The notes below the pieces were generated by a model, which saw only the letters and a program-made list of their open reading frames with translations, did no database searches and had not been told where the DNA came from. Source: Liolophura sinensis (Eukaryota > Mollusca > Polyplacophora > Chitonida > Chitonidae). Taken from it: DNA of 64,000 nucleotides. The stretch covers positions 13,749,717 to 13,813,716 of the forward strand of contig NC_088305.1 of the NCBI RefSeq assembly GCF_032854445.1, read 5' to 3'. The position numbers were made by a program, and so were the translations under genes. Below are positions 61,501-64,000 of the stretch, piece by piece (the stretch's first letter is position 1; every line of letters begins with the position of its first letter).

Positions 61501-64000
61501 CCTCGCACTAGATACCTAAGAAGACTTATTTTTAATCCAAGTCGAAGCCGAGAGATGGACTCTAAGAGATGAACTCGTTGGTCACGTGCCAAGCAGTCGC
61601 AAGGGGCCAACGCTCAGTCGCACCCAGCCAGCGCTCTAACTACCCAAGCCTTTGTACATACATTCGTACAAGGTTGACATATTAATAGCATTAATATACC
61701 AGCTTGTTGTAATTTGGCTTTGAATTTATTAACTTACAGGACACACTGGTGGAGGACAGTGGAGTGCCCGCGGTAAACCACAAACCTCTGGAAGATACTG
61801 ACGAACTTTCCACACGTGGCGCACGGATAGGCACACCATATTGGTAGAATACAACGGTGAGACAGCACTCTGTCAACTACTTACTGCCGTCAAACCACTT
61901 AAGCAGTAAAACCGGAGGAAATTTAAAATTTGCCATCCATAATATCCTAATTTGAAGCTGAGTATATGCCCATTTTGCATTATTGTGGAATTATCTATTA
62001 ATAACTATTATTAATAATTCTATTACAATTTAAACCAAAATAACACTTTTGCTTTGGCATCTTTACGGTTCTGGAATTAAACGAATCACAAAACACACGT
62101 TCTCCGCATGGTTTCTTTTCCTTGACGACTGAACTGCACAAAACAGTATAATGACAAAACTCACCAGAGCATCCCTGGACACTAACAGTTATGTCTTGTG
62201 TAGGGTATATCCTTACTACCGAGGCTATAAAAGGCACCACTGTAAATCGTTGTTCATCATTGGAGTCTGGTGAAAACTGAAAAGGAACAGACATCGTGCC
62301 ATATACGAACTGACAATTTAAAAGCGTCGCCAGTAAGAAATAAAAACAAGTGAAGTTAAAATTAAATATTGGGTGTACCCGTTTCATTAATTCTTTTTTG
62401 ACAATTATATCGCACTTCATTAGCGTATACTGCAGTATTTCCAGAGAGTAATATACACAATATTAATGTCCAATAGAGCAAGGGGTATCACAAACCACAA
62501 GTGTCTAACGTTTTCAAAGTACATGTCATAATTCTCGCTGTAATTAGTTTACAAAAGATGACCTGCAATAGCTATATATATGACCCTTCTCCTATTAAGA
62601 AAAGGGTTTAGCAATCCCATTTGAGAAATTTATATTTTGCGCTAAATATGCAAGGTTCATTTATGGATCACGCTGTTTTCTTCAAGTTAACCTATGGTCT
62701 TACAAAATGAACGTGGGCACCAGGGGGCCTAAGCCTAATTAGGCTATAAATCACCAAGATCTCGATCGCAGTCTAAGCTTATAATCGACGCCTCATACTT
62801 GAAGGGATGCGATACTTGTAACTTTCAATCAGAATTTACAATCGCGTCGACTTTGTTGAAAATATAATTAACGTTAAGTGCAATTGCTTGCAGTAGGTTG
62901 ACTGTTAGTTAATACTTTTCGACTCGGTTTGCAAAGATGTCCAATATGATTGCCTCTTAAAGAAGATACGAGAATTTTCTCACATGATGTTGTTGTTGTC
63001 AGCTGCTAAATCATCACGACACAAGAAAAAAAATTGAAAGGTACGTTGTCCATTTACACAGGCAGCCTTCATGTACTTTATGCCTTCATGTGAAAAAACT
63101 TAAGGCACAATCAATCAGATTGAAAAAATAATTAAGTATTCAACATTAAACTTCTACAGTAGTTCGGACATAAAAAGATATTAACTAGAGTAGATCACAC
63201 CTTGTCCTTGTGATAATGCTAATGAAACAAGGGAAGAACATTTTGTTAGCCAGACATGTATAATATCCTCACCCTAAACACATACTGTTCCGCAAATAGA
63301 TCTGTCTTTTGTCCTGGAAAGTGTACCTACCTCTCCGTTTGGCGCCTCCTCTCCGTCGATCTTGCCTTGGTACGGTTCCCACGATTCGACAGATTTTTAT
63401 ACTGTATGGTAAATGTACCACTTGTCTTTACTGTCACAGAGTATACGAAAAACAACTCGCCAAAGTCAAGCTCAAGAAAATCACTCTGTCCTGGACTATA
63501 CGGGTTCTGTTCGGGTTGTCCGACATCAGAGGGATTAGCGTTGGTGACGGAAAGATCGGCCTCGCAATCTGATGAACAAAAATTTTTTTAAATGATGCTT
63601 TATTCAGTTTTAACACATACCGCTATTTCTGTTTATAGACGAGAGTATTACTTTTAATTAATATCATGATTGAATTTGATTTTGATTTGATTGGTGTTTT
63701 ACGCCGTACTCAAGAATATTAAACTTATACGACGGCGGCCAGCATTATGGTGGGAGGAAACCGGACAGAGATCGGGGAAACCCTCAACCATCCGCAGGTT
63801 GCTGACAGACCGTCCCACGTACAGCCGGAGAGGAAGCCAGCATGAGCTGGACTTGAACTCACACCGACCAATATCATGATTGAAAGCAAGCCTAGCTTAT
63901 ATTACAGTAGCATAAATTAGGGTATTGATGGGGTTTTCTTTCGAAGTTTTGAGTTACGTTGTCTACTTACCCTCTGGTGCCGCAACCGATGGAGTAGTTG
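14707..64000 (-). CDS. SCO-spondin/mucin-like giant secreted glycoprotein, 3' part (73 exons)
   Basis: An extracellular modular protein, incomplete at its 5' end. Exons were chained by splice sites and phase. From 33.5 kb down to the stop every junction is in frame. Order of domains: linker, F5/8C-like, mucin segment, seven A/B/mucin units plus one A, mucin, linker, F5/8C-like, mucin linker, module C, LDLa, TSP1, VWC-like, two TSP1, TIL, VWC-like, TSP1, VWC-like, TSP1, TSP1-like, TSP1, TIL, VWC-like and CTCK. About 4,190 residues lie in the window. The combination of LDLa, F5/8C, TSP1, TIL and a terminal cystine knot is that of SCO-spondin. The amplified Pro/Thr/Ser segments are more like gel-forming mucins. 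A knot-mediated dimer and heavy O-glycosylation follow from the family. Role and tissue cannot be read from the sequence. Confidence 0.85.
15362..15785. repeat. 60-bp minisatellite, about 7 units
   Basis: Units start GTAAAGATATGAAGTACACT and continue through GGCAAAGCAAGCCC and TATCATTACAGCGTA. Two alternating variants are visible: one with CATTACAGCGTA and one with CATGATGTCGTA. It lies in the last intron of the large gene. Confidence 0.9.
15915..15978 (-). CDS. Penultimate exon: Cys-containing linker into the CTCK
   Basis: 64 bases, phase 0 to 1. It encodes DEILVRAEESGRCCDVCELR, ending the VWC-like region. Donor GTAAAT, acceptor ATTTCAG. Confidence 0.8.
16371..16475 (-). CDS. VWC-like exon
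   Basis: 35 codons, phase 0 at both ends. EPCNHCTCTAGSITCSRRC has the CxxCxC...C pattern of von Willebrand factor C-type segments. Acceptor TTCACAG, donor GTAAGT. Confidence 0.85.
17116..17318 (-). CDS. TIL domain exon
   Basis: Trypsin-inhibitor-like Cys-rich domain: VWSNYSNCEPTCEN, then SPDCICEEGYVLVNDKC. It ends GDKVYQ, which leads into the VWC-like exon, as in the TIL-VWC pairs of SCO-spondin and VWF. Phase 1 to 0. Confidence 0.88.
17830..18085 (-). mobile_element. SINE family 1 copy with head
   Basis: TTATTTGATTGGTATTTTCC through CGACGGCAGCCCGCATTATA, then GCTTGAATCCACAGCGACCG and a head-like GCTAGCACACTAATCGCTCAGCC just upstream of the 18.1 kb exon's donor. Confidence 0.85.
18113..18256 (-). 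CDS. TSP1 domain exon
   Basis: 48 codons, phase 1 to 1, so a symmetrical exon. VYSEWTDGECSVTCGPGEYE has the W..C..TCG core of a thrombospondin type 1 repeat, followed by RTRTV and a Cys-ended tail CTKPDC. Confidence 0.9.
18345..18660 (-). mobile_element. SINE family 3 copy
   Basis: GGCCGTACTTAACAACTTTTCAGTCATATGACGACGAGG, TATCATGCCGAAGACACCGG and ACCCGACCCGGGTTTGATCC (box B-like in reverse). It is the best-preserved copy of this family in the window. Confidence 0.82.
18975..19127 (-). CDS. TSP1-like exon
   Basis: 51 codons, phase 1 to 1. LRENWSDWDVCTDCEQESKR has the WSDW.VC start, but the usual CSxxCG is reduced to CTDC. It continues RTRGFVDNPAGCGDVEEE and ends with CKR at the junction. Confidence 0.85.
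19127..19345. repeat. 36-bp minisatellite at an exon edge, about 6 units
   Basis: CCTGAATACGAGATCACAG recurs at about 19127, 19163, 19198, 19234, 19270 and 19306. The first unit overlaps the acceptor of the 18975-19127 exon. Confidence 0.9.
19893..20010 (-). mobile_element. SINE family 1, head half only
   Basis: GGCGGAGAGGAAACCAGCATG, GGACTTGAACTCACAGCGACC, GGTCATTACGCTGCGCTAGC and CTAACCAACTGAGCCACGGAGGC. This is the clearest tRNA-like head in the window (reverse complement GTGGCTCAGTTGGTTAGCGC). Confidence 0.85.
20110..20280 (-). CDS. TSP1 domain exon
   Basis: 57 codons, phase 1 to 1. VSDWSEWSVCSRDCKGGKRH, then RTRSCDNPFQACGGDSC and EEEPCNEDVPC. Two WxxW-type tryptophans are possible C-mannosylation sites. 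Confidence 0.93.
20909..21123 (-). CDS. Exon: TSP1 end plus VWC-like segment
   Basis: Phase 2 to 1. It completes the TSP1 begun at 21572-21647 (RDNETMKCTEEQCP). It then has CTYKGQGYELGQEVYRTDC and CQVCSCTMNGSVEC, a VWC-like CxxCxC..G..C motif. Confidence 0.88.
21190..21330 (-). mobile_element. Dispersed repeat family 4 copy, degraded
   Basis: TTGGTGGAGAACACTGGAGAG, then CCACTGACCTTTGGTAGGAAACTG and ATATGTGACGCACAGAT match the order of blocks at 27.7 and 61.75 kb. Confidence 0.5.
21572..21647 (-). CDS. Exon: TSP1 start
   Basis: 76 bases, phase 1 to 2. DCGWSDWSSWGECLCDSTKE; the next exon supplies the rest of the domain. The usual CSxTCG is replaced by CLCDST, a non-standard TSP1. Confidence 0.85.
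22413..22465 (-). CDS. VWC-like mini-exon after TIL
   Basis: 53 bases, phase 2 to 1. CSCAADGKITCVPDPDC completes the C.C.C pattern begun by DDCTKC at the end of the TIL exon. Confidence 0.85.
22497..22546. repeat. (AAT)n microsatellite
   Basis: About 16 AAT/ATA triplets in the intron upstream of the VWC-like mini-exon. Confidence 0.95.
22951..23200 (-). CDS. TIL domain exon
   Basis: Phase 1 to 2. EECAELGMVYTDCVKACPHT, CQDYRLPASC, then GCEPGCDCKEGEVRYQGQC and VPQDSCACYLDDGSEIQVG. This is the complete ten-Cys pattern of the TIL fold followed by the usual TIL-E/VWC stub. Similar units follow VWD domains in VWF and SCO-spondin, but no VWD is seen here. Confidence 0.95.
23220..23565. repeat. 20-24 bp minisatellite, about 14 units
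   Basis: Variants of AACAGGTCAACGGAGTTCAT repeat immediately upstream, in the gene's direction, of the TIL exon. The four units near 23420-23490 are almost identical and the outer ones are diverged. Confidence 0.9.
24036..24350 (-). CDS. Double TSP1 exon
   Basis: 105 codons, phase 1 to 1, two complete TSP1 domains in one exon. The first is EEWSQWTECSKTCDNGVRSR to CNTQPC. The second is WSSWGPWSDCSEDCNGVQTR, RTCQNSQDPAGCEG to ACKE. Both carry WxxWxxC cores. Acceptor TTTTCAG, donor GTACTG is unusual but agrees in phase. Confidence 0.95.
24653..24699 (-). CDS. VWC-like mini-exon
   Basis: 47 bases, phase 2 to 1. CTCDNGQWDCTTAPCVG, the C.C..G.W.C signature seen after TIL or VWC segments in this protein family. 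Confidence 0.85.
24764..24896 (-). mobile_element. SINE family 1, truncated
   Basis: TTTATTTGATTGGTGTTTTACG to CCACGATCATCCGCAGGTTG; the head half is absent. Confidence 0.85.
25276..25500 (-). mobile_element. SINE family 1 copy, diverged
   Basis: TTATTTCATTGGTGCCTTACG, CGACGGTCAGCATAATGGTG, GAAAGCCAGCATGACCTGGA and a degraded head. It ends about 90 bases before the donor of the 25588-25818 exon. Confidence 0.8.
25588..25818 (-). CDS. Exon: TSP1 end plus unusual acidic insert
   Basis: 77 codons, phase 2 to 2. It finishes the TSP1 started at 26294-26366 (RCENPVEEERFEPCNRHAC), then runs 50 residues with only two Cys (DCVFSMSDYPYLEEVSPAWI and DDEIVSPGDIIDNAVIVFVG). It ends CNN at the junction to the VWC-like mini-exon. 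The middle part has no family match that I recognise. Confidence 0.85.
26037..26285 (-). mobile_element. SINE family 1 copy, full length
   Basis: TTTATTTGATTGGTGTTTTACCC to CGTGCAAACCAACTCGGCCAG. It ends less than ten bases from the donor of the 26294-26366 exon. Confidence 0.87.
26294..26366 (-). CDS. Exon: TSP1 start
   Basis: 73 bases, phase 1 to 2. DDWVPEGTCTETCGDFGEQK, a TSP1 opening with CTETCG. Donor GTAAGA, acceptor CTTTCAG. Confidence 0.88.
26856..26904 (-). CDS. LDL-receptor class A domain, second half
   Basis: 49 bases, phase 0 to 1. ICNGVQDCDDGTDECL has the calcium-binding DCxDGTDE motif that defines LDLa repeats. Confidence 0.92.
26966..27212 (-). mobile_element. SINE family 1 copy
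   Basis: CGCTGTACTCAAGAATACGACGGCGG (tail shortened), GGACTTGAACTCACAGCG and head GCGCGCTGACCAGCTAATG. Confidence 0.85.
27540..27613 (-). CDS. LDL-receptor class A domain, first half
   Basis: 74 bases, phase 1 to 0. VMTTITVMPPCSDTCDHHKC, then LNNSQ, joined to ICNGVQDC. It supplies the first Cys residues of the LDLa unit. Only one LDLa is present, whereas vertebrate SCO-spondin has many. Confidence 0.88.
27700..27835 (-). mobile_element. Dispersed repeat family 4 copy
   Basis: GGTGGAGGACACAGGAGAGCC, AAACCAACAACCTTTGGCAAG and TTTCCACACATGACATACAG match 61.74-61.88 kb. Confidence 0.55.
27970..27993 (-). CDS. 24-base micro-exon linker
   Basis: Phase 1 to 1, encoding VSVEVTPT. Acceptor TTTAG and donor GTAAGA flank it. 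Being symmetrical it could be skipped without changing frame, so it may be alternatively spliced. Confidence 0.7.
28140..28240 (-). mobile_element. SINE family 1, truncated
   Basis: (TTTA)n TTTGATTGGTGTTTTACGCTG to GACCAGCATTATGTTGGGAAG. A further 30-base scrap of the tail lies at about 28.99-29.02 kb. Confidence 0.8.
28704..28842 (-). CDS. Module C, second exon
   Basis: 139 bases, phase 0 to 1. SEEVEVSEGSNPVSVTFNKR, then GDNVKVDISGIAG and FVVKMCAEG. VSVTFNKRGDNVK lines up with VDVTFNKPGDKVS of module A, and the terminal Cys is at the same place, so C is a single-copy relative of the amplified modules. Confidence 0.88.
29466..29722 (-). CDS. Module C, first exon
   Basis: 257 bases, phase 1 to 0. 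It starts ECTEPEKEVLSTTEG and ends TITVTLSSGETEVE. The order (EC near the start, PTVMTVTF in the middle, GETEVE at the donor) parallels module A (EC, PVVMTVSV, DDEEVE). Confidence 0.88.
30228..30482 (-). mobile_element. SINE family 1 copy, full length
   Basis: TTATTTGATTGGTGTTTTACCC through GCCAGAGAGGAAGCCAG to TGCTAACGAGCTGAGACATGGAGGC. Confidence 0.88.
30510..30572 (-). CDS. Short mucin-like linker exon
   Basis: 63 bases, phase 1 to 1. EPPTEGTTTSVIPPSTTPVV, Pro/Thr/Ser-rich. The start PPTEGT recalls the PTEGT start of the array's mucin exons. Confidence 0.82.
31565..31676 (-). CDS. F5/8C-like module II, second exon
   Basis: 112 bases, phase 0 to 1. FLPDSVAEQRFAVVPFIASA, then VRVYPTQDITVSIQGCSG. 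The ending I.VYP....ITVS..GC is the C-terminal signature of discoidin (F5/8 type C) domains. 62165-62276 is a paralogue. Confidence 0.85.
31964..31982. repeat. Poly-C run
   Basis: About 18 C in a row in the intron of the F5/8C-like module II, next to a (GGAATAGTGGT)n-like stretch at 31.79-31.87 kb. Confidence 0.9.
32415..32495 (-). mobile_element. SINE family 3 fragment
   Basis: GGGTTTTACGTCATATTTAGCAATTTGTTTGTCATATGATGGCGAGG corresponds only to the tail part of the family. Confidence 0.55.
32799..33037 (-). CDS. F5/8C-like module II, first exon
   Basis: 239 bases, phase 1 to 0. DCEDDVSLLNAVPSDVGQPG, SPGQSDFIELEFTELLFVYS, then TFTLQYKDPLGAWVPYQ. The arrangement of a hydrophobic FIELEF.E strand, VT.ETSG and FTLQY matches F5/8C domains, but the module is short. 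The call is moderate for the fold and strong for the exon. Confidence 0.83.
33476..33505 (-). CDS. 30-base linker exon
   Basis: Phase 1 to 1, GTTPSILAPEG. A near copy (TTPSVAAPEG) lies at the window edge, 63971-64000, also just upstream of an F5/8C-like module. Confidence 0.75.
34026..34133 (-). CDS. Short mucin exon at the 3' edge of the array
   Basis: 108 bases, phase 1 to 1. VLPTEGTPATTAGTP followed by four more seven-residue AGTPATT-type repeats. It is shorter than the 192-base exons of the array and starts LPTEG instead of SPTEG. Confidence 0.9.
34580..34721 (-). CDS. Module A copy 1, second exon
   Basis: 142 bases, phase 0 to 1. VKVFDLTTGTVDVTFNKPGD, then KVSFVVEPDEEGASVQL and VDIEVCLK. 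Predicted beta-strands end in a single Cys that could pair with the Cys near the start of the first exon. No family name can be given. Confidence 0.88.
35050..35300 (-). CDS. Module A copy 1, first exon
   Basis: 251 bases, phase 1 to 0. ECAEEGTPLDSTNGQLYSVL, DVTDRLDVTLDESKLEETPV, VMTVSVDVNTDTPGKLRVIL and donor-side DDEEVE. Strongly acidic, with one Cys. Acceptor CTTACAG, donor GTAAAT. The two exons together give a 131-residue module. Confidence 0.9.
35857..39194 (-). repeat. Array unit 1
   Basis: Exons: mucin 35857-36048, B second 36271-36412, B first 36733-36983, mucin 37297-37488, A second 37918-38059, A first 38388-38638. All lengths and phases are intact. The B first exon starts QCADEATTLGSTNVQLYSVV and the B second starts AKEYDLTTGTVEVVFNKAGD. 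Mucin after A: SPTEGTPATTAGTPATT repeats ending TPTVY. Mucin after B: includes two PGTT variants and ends TPGKY. Confidence 0.93.
37077..37183. repeat. 22-bp minisatellite inside each array unit
   Basis: About five units of AAACACCTGTTGGAGCAATGAT, the later ones diverged. It lies between B first exon and the mucin exon and is repeated in every unit (for example 40415-40521, 43743-43849, 57077-57183). Confidence 0.92.
39195..42522 (-). repeat. Array unit 2
   Basis: Exons: mucin 39195-39386, B second 39609-39750, B first 40071-40321, mucin 40635-40826, A second 41246-41387, A first 41716-41966. All intact. At about 41152-41162 it has TCTTTTTTTAGC where units 1, 4, 5, 6 and 7 have a 10-base longer GGAAACGTTTCTGAC form. 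The A copy reads SVVVDG instead of SVLVDG. Confidence 0.93.
42523..45848 (-). repeat. Array unit 3
   Basis: Exons: mucin 42523-42714, B second 42937-43078, B first 43399-43649, mucin 43963-44154, A second 44574-44715, A first 45044-45294. All intact. It carries the same 10-base-shorter intron form near 44480 as unit 2. The A copy has NVQ and VDEQ in place of NGQ and VDGQ. Small deletions start in its upper part (about 45.69 and 45.83 kb). Confidence 0.92.
45849..49180 (-). repeat. Array unit 4, with exon-breaking indels
   Basis: Exons: mucin 45849-46040, B second 46263-46405 (143 bases, one extra C), B first 46725-46977 (two extra bases), mucin 47292-47483, A second 47911-48051 (one base short), A first 48377-48626 (one base short). 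As written the frame breaks four times. Many intronic single-base indels accompany these. Confidence 0.88.
49181..52514 (-). repeat. Array unit 5, with some exon-breaking indels
   Basis: Exons: mucin 49181-49373 (one extra T), B second 49595-49736, B first 50060-50310, mucin 50624-50815, A second 51245-51386, A first 51715-51966 (one extra G). The B second exon has ACCATACTCATC, shared with unit 6 (which adds one T), where the others read CCCTCCTCATC. Confidence 0.88.
52515..55855 (-). repeat. Array unit 6, most damaged
   Basis: Exons: mucin 52515-52706 (one gain and one loss), B second 52931-53073 (one gain), B first 53391-53638 (three bases short, several indels), mucin 53954-54146 (several indels), A second 54577-54719 (one gain), A first 55051-55299 (two short). 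Splice sites are all still present. Confidence 0.87.
55856..59162 (-). repeat. Array unit 7
   Basis: Exons: mucin 55856-56047, B second 56270-56411, B first 56733-56983, mucin 57297-57488, A second 57918-58059, A first 58387-58636 (one base short, ACCAAACAG for ACCAAAACAG). Apart from the last exon it is clean. Above about 58945 the intron becomes a diverged relative of the other units. Confidence 0.9.
59163..59275 (-). CDS. Mucin exon at the 5' edge of the array, one base out of phase
   Basis: EPPSTTAGTPATTAGTPEST, then VGTPGTTAGTPATTP. It starts in phase 1, but its 113 bases leave the wrong phase for the next exon. Compared with the copies it has TATTTTCAGG for TATTTTCCAGG, a one-base loss next to the donor. 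Confidence 0.8.
59945..60290 (-). mobile_element. SINE family 3 copy
   Basis: TCCTATGACGACGATGAG, TATCATGCTAAAGACACCAGAC, TATGACCCAACCCGGGTTTGATCC and CTCTAACAATTAGGCCACCGAAG (box A-like in reverse). Confidence 0.8.
60580..61145. repeat. 20-24 bp minisatellite, about 23 units
   Basis: Variants of CACACGTTTACAGAAATGTT and later GGCACGTTTACAGAAAACTT. A 48-base higher-order pair (CACACGTTGACAG then GGCACGTTTACAG) is repeated near 60.97-61.10 kb. The overlapping plus-strand ORFs of up to 177 codons are products of this repeat. Confidence 0.93.
61735..61885 (-). mobile_element. Dispersed repeat family 4 copy
   Basis: GGTGGAGGACAGTGGAGTGCCC, GTAAACCACAAACCTCTGG and TTTCCACACGTGGCGCACGGAT. Confidence 0.55.
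62165..62276 (-). CDS. F5/8C-like module I, second exon
   Basis: 112 bases, phase 0 to 1. FSPDSNDEQRFTVVPFIASV, then VRIYPTQDITVSVQGCSG. Same length and phase as 31565-31676, with about 80% identical residues by eye. Confidence 0.85.
63331..63568 (-). CDS. F5/8C-like module I, first exon, with a one-base deletion
   Basis: 238 bases against 239 in the paralogue 32799-33037. CEADLSVTNANPSDVGQPEQ, FVYSVTVKTSGTFTIQYK are in frame, then one base is missing. In the shifted frame the expected WEPYQGKIDGEEAPNGE reappears. Either a sequencing error or a real lesion. Confidence 0.8.
63680..63870 (-). mobile_element. SINE family 1 copy
   Basis: GATTGGTGTTTTACGCCGTA, GACGGCGGCCAGCATTATGG, GGAGAGGAAGCCAGCATGAGC and GGACTTGAACTCACACCGACC. 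Head absent. This copy is closest to the apparent family consensus. Confidence 0.88.
63971..64000 (-). CDS. Linker exon, cut by the window edge
   Basis: TTPSVAAPEG before donor GTAAGT. A paralogue of 33476-33505, which shows that the linker plus F5/8C-like block is itself duplicated on both sides of the array. Confidence 0.7.

Overview
The window is animal nuclear DNA: spliced genes with GT-AG introns, no operons, AT-rich introns, many tRNA-derived SINEs and several minisatellites. The SINE sequences, including a very frequent one with a conserved GACGGCGGCCAGCATTATGG core, look like those of molluscs or related lophotrochozoans. This placement rests on pattern memory, not on a search.

Two genes can be reconstructed. 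On the plus strand, at about 0.4-5.5 kb, is the cytosolic ribosomal protein gene RpL37A (eL43). Its four exons give exactly 92 codons. The rest, from 64.0 kb down to 14.7 kb on the minus strand, is the 3' part of one very large secreted-protein gene. I placed 73 coding exons by matching splice sites, reading phase and protein motifs. The two genes converge, with about 9 kb of repeat-rich spacer between them.

The big gene resembles SCO-spondin and gel-forming mucins. In 5'-to-3' order it encodes: a linker; an F5/8C (discoidin)-like module; a Pro/Thr/Ser-rich mucin segment; a tandem array of alternating beta-rich modules (A and B) and 64-residue mucin segments; a second F5/8C-like module; a third relative of A/B (module C); an LDL-receptor class A domain; TSP type 1 domains mixed with TIL and VWC-like segments; and a C-terminal cystine knot (CTCK) with the stop codon at 14707-14709. 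The start, and any VWD or signal-peptide part, lies beyond 64 kb.

The most striking feature is the array at about 34.3-59.2 kb. A 3.33 kb genomic unit (six exons, 390 codons, net phase neutral) is repeated seven times, plus one extra A module. Copies are nearly identical even in introns: units 1 and 2 have the same length, and I noticed one substitution between them. No SINE was seen inside the array although the flanks are full of them. This points to recent expansion or homogenisation. Single-base indels are concentrated in about 45.6-55.3 kb and break several exons. Poor consensus in an unresolved tandem repeat explains this better than biological decay, so the copy number here may not be exact.

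The spacer (5.5-14.4 kb) and the larger introns hold SINE copies of at least four families, inverted repeats, hairpins and minisatellites. I found no CRISPR, no genuine tRNA or rRNA gene and no autonomous transposon ORF.
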